Shown: positions 7,831 to 16,382, numbered from the stretch's first letter. The stretch is DNA of 45,097 bases from Clostridia bacterium (GCA_021204625.1 JAJPZA010000121.1:1-45097), one strand, 5' to 3'. A program made the numbers and translations. The notes: generated by a model not told the origin, from the sequence alone.

Positions 7831-8400
7831 GCTATATCCAAGATTGGAGTTGATGCATCCCAATGCCCACAGAACTGAACAGCTCATGGCCTGTCCCCAG
7901 GTGCTATATATCAAAGGGGAGTTGACGGCCTGCCGAAGGCCGGGGGCTATATGTAAGAAATGAGTTGACTGCCTCTGAAGGCCCGGGGCTATATTGAAGA
8001 ATGGAGTTGACGGCTTCCGAAGACCGGGTGCTATATGTAAGAAATGAGTTGACGGCTTCCGAAGACCTGGGGCTATATTGAAGAAGAGAGTTGACGGCTT
8101 CCGAAGACCTGGGGCTATATTGAAGAAGAGAGTTGACGGTCTCCGAAGACCTGGAGCTATATGAAAGAAATGAGTTGACGGCCTCCGAAGGCCAGGGGCT
8201 ATATGAAAGAAATGAGTTGACGGTTTCCGAAGCCCGTGGGCTTTATGGAAGAAAGGAGTTGACGGCTTCCGAAAACCCGGACTATATATAAGAAAGGAGT
8301 TGACGGCCTCCGAAAACCCGGGCTATATATAAGAAATGAGTTGACGGCTTCCGAAGACCTGGAGCTATATTGAAGAAATGAGTTGATGCGCTCCAATGCT
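7831..8400. repeat. Tandem array of a 42-bp repeat, about 13 copies
   Basis: The motif GCTATAT recurs at 7831, 7903, 7946, 7988, 8030, 8072, 8114, 8156, 8198, 8240 (as GCTTTAT), 8281 (as ACTATAT), 8322 and 8364, so the period is 41-43 bp after a longer first unit. Each unit reads roughly GGGGCTATAT, AAGAAATGAGTTGACGG, then a small hairpin such as GGCCTCCGAAGGCC. The first and last units share a variant end (TTGATGC followed by CCAATGC). No unique spacers separate the units, so this is not a CRISPR array, and period changes of 1 bp break any reading frame. The same repeat occurs again at 30590-30800 in the same orientation. Confidence 0.92.
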
Positions 8401-8587
8401 CTCGGAAGAGCCTAATAGCCGTTAACCGGTTCGTTTGGTTCAGAATCTGGCAGGTAGCAATGCGGCTGTATCATGGGATTTTGGGCTCTTTCAAGGCTGT
8501 TTTGCGTCGTGTGGATTTTGGTTCTTTGCAGGTCTGTGTAAAGTTTGTGATTTTAGTCAAATTTACAAAAAAGTTCAATCAAAAAGG

Positions 8588-8616
8588 TTTACAAACAGGG
8601 GCAATGTCAATATAAT
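8588..8616 (+). promoter_or_regulatory. Promoter of the zinc-ribbon gene
   Basis: TTTACA at 8588-8593 and TATAAT at 8611-8616 are 17 bp apart. The stretch between the repeat array and this promoter (8401-8587) shows no gene or clear structure. Confidence 0.8.
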
Positions 8617-8673
8617 ATACACGATATTTCGGGCCCGGGAAGGGCTAATAAGCGCTAGTGGAGAATACGGCAG

Positions 8674-9258
8674 ATGATCAGGTACATAAAGTGCCCGAGA
8701 TGCGAGCTTAATTATATAGACGCGGACAAGCAGGAGTACTGCGACGTCTGCATAGCTGAGATGAAAGGCAGCAAGCTCCAGTTTGCAGACCTTGACGATG
8801 ATGATTATGACGTTCTGGACGAAGAGCTGGATGAAGGGAAGATTTGCCCCATTTGCGGCATAAACAGGCTTCGCCCCGGCGAGACAATGTGCGAGGAATG
8901 CAGGGCCAAGCAGGAGTATGAGGGAGAGGATGACACCCAGGAGCCTGATGAGGAGGACGAGAACGATGAGCTTGATCCGGACCGCGAGGATGACTGGCAG
9001 CGCTATCTGGATGAGTCGGATGATGAAGACCTTACTGTGGACGATGAGAAGATCAAGGAAGAGCTTGAGGCTGAGTTCGGAGACGAAGAGGATGAGGACT
9101 TCAAGGACGACTATATAGATGACACCGTTCCGGAAGACGGGGATGCGGATGATGAAGAGGACCCTTATCTGGACGGAGATCTCGGGGATGATGATGACAT
9201 CGATGACGAGGACGATGACGACGACGATGATGATTCGGACTCGGACGAGGATTTCTGA
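8674..9258 (+). CDS. Acidic double zinc-ribbon protein
   Basis: The exact function is unknown. Two zinc-ribbon knuckle pairs are visible: CPRC at residues 7-10 with CDVC at 23-26, and CPIC at 58-61 with CEEC at 73-76. From about residue 80 to the end (194 aa) the protein is almost entirely Asp and Glu, closing with a poly-Asp run. Such tails often mimic nucleic acid or bind basic proteins, and zinc ribbons suggest contact with nucleic acid, RNA polymerase or ribosomes; this is inference. The start at 8674 has no strong Shine-Dalgarno. The gene is monocistronic, with a consensus promoter and a terminator at 9311-9341. Similar short zinc-ribbon proteins of unknown role are common in Clostridia. 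Confidence 0.8.
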   Translation: MIRYIKCPRCELNYIDADKQEYCDVCIAEMKGSKLQFADLDDDDYDVLDEELDEGKICPICGINRLRPGETMCEECRAKQEYEGEDDTQEPDEEDENDELDPDREDDWQRYLDESDDEDLTVDDEKIKEELEAEFGDEEDEDFKDDYIDDTVPEDGDADDEEDPYLDGDLGDDDDIDDEDDDDDDDDSDSDEDF

Positions 9259-9310
9259 TTCATTCACTCTATACCATATTATATAATACGTGTTATATGC
9301 ATGATATGAG

Positions 9311-9341
9311 CAGGCACCCATGGCGGATGCCTGTTTTTTTT
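9311..9341 (+). terminator. Intrinsic terminator after the zinc-ribbon gene
   Basis: CAGGCA at 9311-9316 pairs with TGCCTG at 9328-9333, with a further CC/GG pair inside, followed by eight T residues. Confidence 0.9.
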
Positions 9342-9421
9342 CGGTGCGCAGCAGACGGTTTTTTGCGTTCATGATACATTGTAGCGTGCTTAAAATTGCA
9401 ATGCACTCCGGGCGTTTTTGT

Positions 9422-9450
9422 TTGGTATTTGAGGGAAGCAATTGTATAAT
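9422..9450 (+). promoter_or_regulatory. Promoter of the YoaK-type gene
   Basis: TTGGTA at 9422-9427 and TATAAT at 9445-9450 are 17 bp apart. The leader of about 90 nt carries two hairpins, the second (CGGGCC with GGCCCG, 9514-9533) just before the ribosome binding site. Confidence 0.7.
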
Positions 9451-9546
9451 GAAAAACTGTCAAAAGCATCGCCCCGGGCTGCAGGGCAGCCGGACAGGGG
9501 ACTAATCTGTGTTCGGGCCATGAGAGAGGCCCGTGTGGGAGAGATT

Positions 9547-10482
9547 ATGGAAACGGAATCATCAGACGAGACTCAAAAGACAGACGTCACACCGGAAACA
9601 GCGGCGGACGCTTCAAACGGAGGACAGGGTGCCGGAAATTCAAGCCACAGCGGCCAATGGCCCCCTGCGCCGGGTGAAGGGCACCATTTGAGAAGGCACA
9701 GCTTAAGGACCCACGGATGCGAGCCTCATCATGAAGGCAGGACGCTCGCAGACCTCGCAGCTCATTATGAGAGCCATGAGAAGCTGATGTGCGAGAGGCT
9801 CATAATATACGTCCTGCTCATGATAACCGCAGGAATGATGGGAGCGTACACGTACAACTGCAGGGGCGGGGTGTTCTGCAACGCCCAGACGGCCAACGTG
9901 GTGCTCATGGCCATAAGGCTCGGCAACGGTGAGTGGGCGAACGGATTCTATTATCTAATCCCCATGCTTGCGTACATTCTGGGAGGCTTCGTGTCCGAGA
10001 TTCTCCCCACGCCCGTAAAGAAGGCCCATTTCCTTCGCTGGGACACGTACCTCATTCTGTTTGAGATCATAGTGCTGTTCGTAATAGGCTGGATCCCTCT
10101 TGCGGAAAGCACTTCCTGGACCACCCGCATTGTCCAGATCATGATCAACTTCATAGCCTCCATGCAGTACAACACCTTCCGCAAGGCGGACGGTGTGCCC
10201 ATGGCCACAACCTTCTGCACAAACCACTGCAGGATGATAGGCGTGGGCCTTGCGGACGCCATCCGCAACAGGGACAAAAAGCGTCTCAAGGAAGTGGGAG
10301 TCCATGTGCTCATGATAGTGGGTTTCCTTCTCGCAGGCATAGTCATGACCCTCTTCGATTTCATGGAAGAGAAGGCCATCTGGGTTGCGTGCATCCCTCT
10401 GCTTATTGCCTTCGTCGTTCTCGCATACGCGGACCTCGGTCCGGAGAAAGGACGCCTGTACGTTGTGCCCATCGGACACTGA
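9547..10482 (+). CDS. YoaK/DUF1275 family membrane protein
   Basis: This 311-aa integral membrane protein belongs to the YoaK (DUF1275) family, whose function is not established. The first 70 or so residues are hydrophilic and rich in Gly, His and Ser, unlike most members. The membrane part follows with the family-like segment ITAGMMGAYTYNCRGGVFCN, then NAQTANVVLMAIRLGNGEW, IPMLAYILGGFVSEIL and NFIASMQYNTFRKADGVPM with TTFCTNHCRMIG. About six helices are expected. ATG at 9547 was chosen because GGGAGAG lies just before it; frames open further upstream but the promoter excludes them. No operon partner is seen. Confidence 0.85.
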   Translation: METESSDETQKTDVTPETAADASNGGQGAGNSSHSGQWPPAPGEGHHLRRHSLRTHGCEPHHEGRTLADLAAHYESHEKLMCERLIIYVLLMITAGMMGAYTYNCRGGVFCNAQTANVVLMAIRLGNGEWANGFYYLIPMLAYILGGFVSEILPTPVKKAHFLRWDTYLILFEIIVLFVIGWIPLAESTSWTTRIVQIMINFIASMQYNTFRKADGVPMATTFCTNHCRMIGVGLADAIRNRDKKRLKEVGVHVLMIVGFLLAGIVMTLFDFMEEKAIWVACIPLLIAFVVLAYADLGPEKGRLYVVPIGH

Positions 10483-10839
10483 TTCCCGCAGCATATACAG
10501 CCGCGTGTATTTGGGATATTGTCAGCTCTTTTCCGCTATACAGCCCCCAAGCTCAGGCATATCCGGGTCCGTACGGCACGGCCGCAGGGGAGCTTATCAA
10601 CTCCCTTCTTGCAAACAGCCCTCATTTCCGGATTTCCGGATGCGTCCGCATATATCCGCAAGGCACGGATAAGCGCGTGAGTCCCGCATATCCTTCAGGA
10701 CAGTGAATATGCGCCGGATACGCAAGACGGGCAGAGAATCCTGCGGAAGGAGCAGAAGAGCGCCGGAGGGCGCCGGCGGGGCGCCAGGGGCGTCTTGCGG
10801 GAGTTATGTGGTTTTTAGCAGAAATATAATGCCATTTAA
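10483..10839. other. Non-coding, GC-rich stretch
   Basis: No gene is supported. The notable content is a cluster of GGCGCC/CGCCGG repeats at about 10760-10785. No terminator with a T run is visible after the YoaK-type gene. Confidence 0.4.
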
Positions 10840-10868
10840 TTGTAAACCGGCTTGAATAGTGGTATAAT
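10840..10868 (+). promoter_or_regulatory. Promoter of ispE, likely leaderless transcript
   Basis: TTGTAA at 10840-10845 and TATAAT at 10863-10868 are 17 bp apart, with TGG before the -10 (extended -10). Only 6 nt separate the -10 from the ispE ATG, so transcription should start at or next to the A of the start codon. Confidence 0.8.
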
Positions 10869-10874
10869 CCTGTC

Positions 10875-11747
10875 ATGACCGTACGTGGAAAAGCTCCGGC
10901 TAAACTCAATCTGACCCTTTCCGTCTCGCCCGGCGGGGGAGGATACCACGAGATAGACAGCTTCGTCTGCTCAATAGACATAGCGGACGCTGTGGTGGTC
11001 TCTTCCAGAAGGGATGACAATGTGAACATCGTCATGCACGGGCTGGGGTCGGAGAGCATAGAGTATGAGGACAACAACGCGGTCAAGGCGGCCCTGCTGT
11101 TCCAGAAGACCTTTGATACCCGTGGCGTGGACATAACGGTATACAAGAACATACCAATGGGAGCAGGCCTAGGAGGATCCTCGGCGGATGCGGCATCGGT
11201 TTTGAAATGCATGCAGAAGCTGTACAAGTCCGGAACGGATGATGAGGTAAAGGCCCTGGCTGATTCGCTTGGCAGCGATACAGGGTACATGACGGCAGGC
11301 GGCTTCGCAAGGATCACGGGCCGCGGGGAGAAGGTGGAGAGGCTGGACATAAGAAAGCGCACGCTGGACTTTTTGCTTCTGCTCCCTAAAAAAGGCGTCT
11401 GCACAAGGGACGCGTACAGGCTTTCGGATTTGTATGAAAAAGCCCCGGACAAAACGCAAGAGGCCATACAGGCTGTGATGGACGGAGACCTGGAAGCCTT
11501 GGGGGCTTGCATGTACAATGACCTTACAAGGGCGGCCGTGTACCTCAATCCGGATGTGGGGCTTGCTAAAGAGCAGCTGGAAAGCTTCGCCCCTTTGGGC
11601 GTATGTATGACCGGCAGCGGAAGCGCCGTTGCGGCGCTGTTTGAGAATGACATGTTCTGCGAGTGGGCGAAGAGCCGCTACCGCGGAAAATACAGCTGTG
11701 TAAGGACCAAGACAATCCCGGGGAAGCCCGCGGAGCAGGAGGAATAA
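10875..11747 (+). CDS. ispE: 4-diphosphocytidyl-2-C-methyl-D-erythritol kinase
   Basis: IspE is a GHMP-family kinase of the MEP pathway that makes isopentenyl diphosphate. It phosphorylates CDP-methylerythritol in the cytosol. The sequence shows KAPAKLNLTLSV at the N terminus (substrate side), the ATP-binding loop PMGAGLGGSSADAA at residues 94-107, and the C-terminal GHMP motif CMTGSGSAVAALF. The length of 290 aa is typical. ATG at 10875 has no Shine-Dalgarno and lies 6 nt from the -10 box, which implies a leaderless mRNA. The stop overlaps the start of the next gene by 1 nt (TAATG), so the two are translationally coupled. Confidence 0.93.
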   Translation: MTVRGKAPAKLNLTLSVSPGGGGYHEIDSFVCSIDIADAVVVSSRRDDNVNIVMHGLGSESIEYEDNNAVKAALLFQKTFDTRGVDITVYKNIPMGAGLGGSSADAASVLKCMQKLYKSGTDDEVKALADSLGSDTGYMTAGGFARITGRGEKVERLDIRKRTLDFLLLLPKKGVCTRDAYRLSDLYEKAPDKTQEAIQAVMDGDLEALGACMYNDLTRAAVYLNPDVGLAKEQLESFAPLGVCMTGSGSAVAALFENDMFCEWAKSRYRGKYSCVRTKTIPGKPAEQEE

Positions 11748-13093
11748 TGGCTGAAGAGCGAGTTATAGACGAAGACGAAGACAAGAACAAAAAGTTCATA
11801 ATCCGCAAGAACGCGGACGGAGAGGACGAGCTTGTCTATATCGGAGTCCAGATGGAAGGGGACGACGAGCCCGCCTATACGTATGACGCGAACGGCAACT
11901 CATCATACGATGCCTCGCCGTACGGCGCGTCGTACGGCGCATCGGAAGAGGAGATGGAGGCTGCCATAAAGGCTGCCGCGGAAGCCGCCGATGGGAGCGA
12001 AATAGACCCCGCTGTGGAAGAGGCCGTAAGGGCCGCTGCAGCCGGCGCCGCAGGAGAAGGAGTGGAGGCAGCACTGAAAGCCGCCATGAAAGCCGCTGTG
12101 GATGCAGGCGTTCCCATGTCCGGTGGTGCGCAGGTTTCGGATGAGGATATGAGCGCAGCCGCGGATGTCATGGCCAAAGTCATGGCCAAGAAGTTCGACA
12201 TCCGCAAGAACGCGGACGGCGAGGATGAGCTCGTGTATGTCGGCGGAGAGCTGGAGACAGACGGAGACACGGACGAGGCCGGAGACGTCGTCACGGACCT
12301 GTACGAAGTGCCGGAGTTTGAGGAGGATGACGAAGAGGCGGCCGTAATGACTCCGGAGCAGCTTGCGGAAAGGGACAAGCGCAGAGCGGAAGAAAAAGAG
12401 AAAAAGCAGAAGCAGGCCGCAGAGCTCCTGGAAAAGGCCCTTCAGTGCATGGAAGGCAAAGACTTTGGCGGAGCCGTTTATTCCCTCTCCCTTGCGGAAG
12501 AGCAGGATCCGGAGAGCACCACAATAAAGTGCGAGAAATACAGGGCCGCGTGCAAGGACTTCACGGACTTTGAAGCGGACTTGGACGAGATAGCGGCGGC
12601 CGCGCAGGACGTGGGCGAGAACTGCACCCCGGAGGAAAAGGCGGACCTTCTGGAAAAGTCCTCTCTTGTGAAGGAGATGATAGCAGGCACGGAGCAGAAG
12701 CTCAAGGATCTGGCCGTGGAGAACGAGGCCGGAAAGAAGGAGCGCGAGGAGATATTCGTGCTTCTTCGCAGGAGGGCCGTACGGCACGTCATCATGACGG
12801 CAGTGCCGTTCGCTGTCTTCTTAATCCTCACCGTATGCTTCATTCCGTTCATATATTCAAACGAGCAGGGCGTATTCCTGATCCTCATGATAGTCTTCGC
12901 CTGCATAGCGTTCGTCTTCCTTGTGGCGTCTTTCTTCACCCTTCACGCTCTCGTTAACGCGCAGCACAAAGTGAAGCTCAATGAAAAGAACTCCTCCACG
13001 AAAGTGGGCAGGCTGTACGAGGAGACGGAGAACAGGTACAACACTCTGCGCTCCATATACGAAGCTCTTGGCGGAACGTATGATATATCTTGA
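11747..13093 (+). CDS. Unknown membrane protein with duplicated motif
   Basis: The function is not recognised. The 448-aa protein has a duplicated motif, IRKNADGEDELVY, at residues 19-31 and 152-164. The copies are separated by a long Ala/Glu-rich helical region and followed by an acidic linker. A charged, possibly coiled-coil region (about 205-340, including a TPR-like AAELLEKALQCMEGKDFGGAVY) leads to two membrane helices at about 349-370 and 376-398. A 50-residue hydrophilic tail ends the protein. It starts in the TAATG overlap with ispE, after AGGAGG, and its end overlaps the cysteine desulfurase gene by 14 bp, so the three genes form an operon. The duplicated motif may bind a partner; nothing in the sequence links it directly to isoprenoid or sulfur metabolism. 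Confidence 0.75.
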   Translation: MAEERVIDEDEDKNKKFIIRKNADGEDELVYIGVQMEGDDEPAYTYDANGNSSYDASPYGASYGASEEEMEAAIKAAAEAADGSEIDPAVEEAVRAAAAGAAGEGVEAALKAAMKAAVDAGVPMSGGAQVSDEDMSAAADVMAKVMAKKFDIRKNADGEDELVYVGGELETDGDTDEAGDVVTDLYEVPEFEEDDEEAAVMTPEQLAERDKRRAEEKEKKQKQAAELLEKALQCMEGKDFGGAVYSLSLAEEQDPESTTIKCEKYRAACKDFTDFEADLDEIAAAAQDVGENCTPEEKADLLEKSSLVKEMIAGTEQKLKDLAVENEAGKKEREEIFVLLRRRAVRHVIMTAVPFAVFLILTVCFIPFIYSNEQGVFLILMIVFACIAFVFLVASFFTLHALVNAQHKVKLNEKNSSTKVGRLYEETENRYNTLRSIYEALGGTYDIS

Positions 13094-14198
13094 CAATGCG
13101 GCAACAACCTCTCTGGACAGAGAGGTTTTGTTGGCTATGGAGCCGTATTACTTATCCGTATACGGCAACTCCCAGTCCCAGCACTCATTCGGCCGCCAGG
13201 CTGCAGCCGCCGTGCAGAAAACAAGGGACTTCATCGCCGGGCAGCTTGGCTGCTCCCCGGATGAGCTGTACTTTTTATCCGGCGGGACGGAGGGAGACAA
13301 CCTGGCCGTAAAAGGCCTCTGCTCATACATCGGCAGGGGCCATATAATAGTGTCCGGAATAGAGCATTCCGCCCTGTATGACTCCGTCCTCCAGCTGAAG
13401 GGCCAAGGCTTTGAGCTGACCATAATCCAGCCCGCGCCGGAAGGCATCATCCGTCCGGAAGACATAGAGGCCGCCATCCGTCCGGACACGATATTCTGCG
13501 GCGTAATGGCCGCAAACAACGAGACGGGCGTAATCCAGCCCACGGATGACATCCACAGCATATGCCGCTCAAAAGGCGTCTTCTTCTTTTCAGACTGCGT
13601 CCAGGCCGCGCCGTATCTTCCAGTCTTTGCCTCAATGGCAGACGGCCTGGTTATTTCCGCCCACAAGTTCTACGGTCCCAAGGGCTCTGCCGTCCTTTAT
13701 ATCCATGGCGGCACCAGAATGAAGAGTCTGATTACCGGAGGCATGCAGGAGCGCACTCTCCGCGGGGGCACATTGAACGTTCCCGGAATAGTTGGACTGG
13801 GGGCCGCATATGCCAGATGCATATCCATGCAGGAAACAGTAAACCCGTATATCCGCTCCATGCGGGACACCTTTGTGCAGAGGGTCCTTTCCGAGATCCC
13901 CGGGACCCATCTGAACGGCTCCGGACCTGTATTGCCGTCTCATGCCAACATATCTTTTGACGGCTGCGCAGGGGAGAACATAGTCTTCTCGCTGGATCTC
14001 AAGGGCATAGCCGTTTCCGCAGGGGCAGCATGCTCCGCAGGAGCCGTGACTCCAACACGCGTAATCTCTTCCATGCTTGGCCTTGAGAGGGCGAAGTCCG
14101 CTGTGCGCTTCTCCTTTGGAAAGAACAGCACTCCGGAGGAGATTCCCATAGTCCTGGATGCTCTTAAGGATTCCGTCTCTCGCATCCGCAGCGTATAA
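13080..14198 (+). CDS. Cysteine desulfurase, NifS/IscS family
   Basis: This 372-aa PLP enzyme takes sulfur from cysteine as a persulfide for Fe-S clusters or tRNA thiolation. It opens with MIYLDNAATT, a family hallmark. SGGTEGDNLAVKG, the His in GIEHSA, and NNETGVIQP form the cofactor pocket. Lys196 in SAHKFYGPKG is the PLP lysine, and Cys318 in SAGAACSAG is the persulfide cysteine on its mobile loop. The start at 13080 overlaps the previous gene by 14 bp, so translation is probably coupled. No IscU or ThiI partner lies nearby, so the sulfur acceptor cannot be told from context. A palindromic terminator follows. Confidence 0.93.
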   Translation: MIYLDNAATTSLDREVLLAMEPYYLSVYGNSQSQHSFGRQAAAAVQKTRDFIAGQLGCSPDELYFLSGGTEGDNLAVKGLCSYIGRGHIIVSGIEHSALYDSVLQLKGQGFELTIIQPAPEGIIRPEDIEAAIRPDTIFCGVMAANNETGVIQPTDDIHSICRSKGVFFFSDCVQAAPYLPVFASMADGLVISAHKFYGPKGSAVLYIHGGTRMKSLITGGMQERTLRGGTLNVPGIVGLGAAYARCISMQETVNPYIRSMRDTFVQRVLSEIPGTHLNGSGPVLPSHANISFDGCAGENIVFSLDLKGIAVSAGAACSAGAVTPTRVISSMLGLERAKSAVRFSFGKNSTPEEIPIVLDALKDSVSRIRSV

Positions 14199-14242
14199 TC
14201 CCCTGCGGCACATATACATCCCATCCAATACACAGCAAAAAA

Positions 14243-14271
14243 GGCACGCCAATTGGCGTGCCGTATTTTTT
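14243..14271 (+). terminator. Intrinsic terminator, perfect 20-bp palindrome
   Basis: GGCACGCCAATTGGCGTGCC at 14243-14262 is flanked by an A run upstream and TATTTTTT downstream, so it may act in both directions. Confidence 0.9.
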
Positions 14272-14873
14272 CCACACACAGGCAAAGGCAAAGGGGAGGA
14301 CCCGTATTACTGTCTCCAGGAGGCATGTGCCCTGAAAAAATCTCCTGAATAGCAGAAACGACACAAACCGGAGTTTGTGCCGCCTCTATATGATAAGGGG
14401 GAAAAATGATGAGCTAAGTAAATGTGAGCCGTATGATGTATTCTATATTGCCTTGTCTTTCTAGCTGTATGGGATGATCTGAAAGCCTTTGGAGTTTTCC
14501 CGCCCCGCACGCTTCCGTGCGGCTCACGATTCATGTAAACCCGTCGTTTACATTGACTATTATATTCAAGGTCCCGCCCTTAGTAAACCAAATTGAAAAA
14601 AATTTTCCCGGCCCGGATTTCCTTACCTGTACAAACATAAAATGTTAGCTTGCAACACGTTTGTGAATTGTTAACATTTGCTCTGTTCATCACTATATAT
14701 TGTACTGTATCATAAACCACACCACAAGATTTTCTGTTGTGCACGTTGCAACCCCTGTTTGTGCTCTTTGACAGCCCTCCAGAGGCCTCTCCGCATATGT
14801 GCACTTTGCACAAAGATTTAACGCTTTTCCGCTCTTCCGCCTGCAGGCATTATCATTATTTTGCCCAATGCTC
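14272..14873. other. Long non-coding stretch with two hairpins
   Basis: No supported gene lies here. Two perfect hairpins stand next to each other: CCGCACG-CTTC-CGTGCGG at 14505-14522, and ATGTAAAC-CCGTC-GTTTACAT at 14533-14553. Neither has a T run. The rest is AT-rich and looks like decayed or regulatory sequence. Frames reaching into it from the next gene lack ribosome binding sites. Confidence 0.45.
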
Positions 14874-14903
14874 TTGTATTGCGCGGCTCCATGGTGCTAT
14901 ACT
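14874..14903 (+). promoter_or_regulatory. Promoter of the unknown membrane protein gene
   Basis: TTGTAT at 14874-14879 and TATACT at 14898-14903 are 18 bp apart, leaving a leader of about 22 nt before the start at 14932. Confidence 0.65.
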
Positions 14904-14931
14904 TTCGGCAGGAAGATTATGGTGGACCCGT

Positions 14932-16104
14932 ATGAAATTTGATGACGTATACATAGTGGATTCGGACCTCTCCGAGACGGAGTTCATCCGCAGGACATAC
15001 ATAAACCTGGCCAGGAACAGCTATGACCCCAGCATTCTGGAGGGGTCTTTTTCCGCTGTCCAGAACAGCGTGATGCAGGTTGCCGGATGCCAGGCCCATG
15101 TGGACACCAAATACAAGTATGACCGCATTATAATGGTTACCGGAACCATAATGGACACGGTCCAGGAAAGGTACGGGAGATCCTGGCGAGAGAAGCAGGT
15201 TCCCAGGGAAGCGCAGATTCCGCAGCACATTCCTGAGACGGGAGAGACCAGCGGGGACGTTGAGGGATGCGTGCTGAACATGAAGTCCTTTGCCCAGGTG
15301 GACAATCCGGCCTCATACCTTTTCTACATGAACTATAACATCCCGCCCATGGATGCCAGGACAAAGCGCCTTGCGGACAAGGAATTTCCTCATCTCAATC
15401 TCACTGAAGAGGCCTATCTCCGTTCCGCAAAGACTGCCTGCGACATAGTAAACTCCATGGCCACTCTTCCGGACGAGTATGACAACATCTCCTTCACTCC
15501 CACATATTACGTGAGACGTGTGAACTGCTACATGGTTCCGTATTACACGGCAACGTACACGTATGATTCCAAGGCCTATACGGCCAAGGGCTTCGCCTGC
15601 GGCGAGGCAAAGGTATGGAACACCTGCCCGCCGGGCATATCCACTGAGACCCTGGACAAGAGGGCGGAGAAGAAGACCGGAGTGAATGAAGTAAAGTACC
15701 TGTTTCCGCTTATCACGTGGGCCATGTACGTCATAGCCCTGGTCCTGTCCATAGTGAAAGGCGTAAGCTTATCCTGGACATTCCTTTTGTCATTCGCCCT
15801 GTATCTCATTGGCCTCATAGCATACAATGCGGCATCTTCCCGCTGCAACAAATTTGCATCCAATCTGCAAGCCCAATGGTCCGGCACTATGACGGACGCC
15901 TTGAACAAGCTCTTTGCGAAGCTTAACATGCGTCCGCTCACTGCAGACGAGGCGCAGGAATTCTCTGCCATAGACTTCACAGCCATTTCAAGCGGCAAGA
16001 AACACAGCTACAGCGACATCTCAATATACTCCATATTCACGCTTGTAGTCCATATTATAACCCTCATTGTAGTTTTAATCTGTGTTGCAGTAGCCTTTGG
16101 CTAG
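14932..16104 (+). CDS. Unknown membrane protein
   Basis: I do not recognise this 390-aa protein. The first 250 residues are soluble and mixed alpha/beta in character. They include conspicuous segments such as VYIVDSDLSETEF, DEYDNISFTPTYYVRR and a Tyr-rich VPYYTATYTYDSKAYTAKGFACGEAK. Two helices at about 257-277 and 283-302 form a hairpin, and a third lies at the extreme C terminus (about 365-388). No signal peptide is seen, so the long N-terminal part is probably cytoplasmic. ATG at 14932 was chosen because it fits the promoter and begins a hydrophilic conserved-looking segment; GGTGGA upstream is a weak binding site. The gene stands alone, with a terminator at 16166-16192. Confidence 0.7.
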   Translation: MKFDDVYIVDSDLSETEFIRRTYINLARNSYDPSILEGSFSAVQNSVMQVAGCQAHVDTKYKYDRIIMVTGTIMDTVQERYGRSWREKQVPREAQIPQHIPETGETSGDVEGCVLNMKSFAQVDNPASYLFYMNYNIPPMDARTKRLADKEFPHLNLTEEAYLRSAKTACDIVNSMATLPDEYDNISFTPTYYVRRVNCYMVPYYTATYTYDSKAYTAKGFACGEAKVWNTCPPGISTETLDKRAEKKTGVNEVKYLFPLITWAMYVIALVLSIVKGVSLSWTFLLSFALYLIGLIAYNAASSRCNKFASNLQAQWSGTMTDALNKLFAKLNMRPLTADEAQEFSAIDFTAISSGKKHSYSDISIYSIFTLVVHIITLIVVLICVAVAFG

Positions 16105-16165
16105 CCGCCTGCCAAATGTCAAATCCATGGCAATATCCTAAAAGCGCCAGCAAAATCCAGCAAAT

Positions 16166-16192
16166 AACAGCCGTCCATAAGGACGGCTGTTT
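16166..16192 (+). terminator. Intrinsic terminator
   Basis: An 11-bp stem (AACAGCCGTCC with GGACGGCTGTT) with loop ATAA ends in TTT. Confidence 0.85.
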
Positions 16193-16251
16193 CCGTTATG
16201 CCCATGTAAATAATCCTAATTGTCATAAAGCAGGCAGTATGCCCTGTTTAT

Positions 16252-16382
16252 GATCATTTCGGATCGTTTGAGATCATTCATACCCTACGGCGTATCGCCA
16301 AATGATCCAATCCCTGCCATTGCCTTCCAAGATCTTTCAAAGGTGTTGGATCTTCTTAAGGCTTGTGATAGGATCCGTGATC
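16252..16382. promoter_or_regulatory. GATC cluster, eight sites, upstream of methyltransferase genes
   Basis: GATC occurs at 16252, 16262, 16272, 16304, 16331, 16349, 16372 and 16379, eight times in 131 bp. The first three are exactly 10 bp apart within a repeated GATC(A/G)TTY unit, on one face of the helix. The sites at 16349 and 16372 overlap the -35 and -10 boxes. Four more GATC sites lie at 17273-17370, before the second methyltransferase. This fits control by methylation state or a repeated operator; the link is inference. Confidence 0.7.
16346..16374 (+). promoter_or_regulatory. Promoter of the DNA methyltransferase gene
   Basis: TTGGAT at 16346-16351 and TAGGAT at 16369-16374 are 17 bp apart with TGA before the -10 (extended -10). 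Both hexamers end inside GATC sites. A 7-bp inverted repeat (AACGCCT with AGGCGTT, 16386-16407) lies in the short leader. Confidence 0.65.

Noticed and set aside
8199-8396. 65-codon frame on the minus strand across the repeats
   Set aside because: It is a by-product of the 42-bp period; 41-bp units break the frame, and there is no binding site.
7831-8400. CRISPR-like periodic array
   Set aside because: Units are contiguous 42-bp repeats with no unique spacers, and no cas genes lie in the window.
8575-9441. 288-codon minus-strand frame over the acidic zinc-ribbon gene
   Set aside because: Its Ile/Val-rich sequence is simply the complement of Asp/Glu codons; it has no binding site.
14415-14530. 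GAGCCGTATG and a GC hairpin resembling group II intron domain V
   Set aside because: The rest of domain V and any intron-encoded protein are missing; the resemblance is a few bases.
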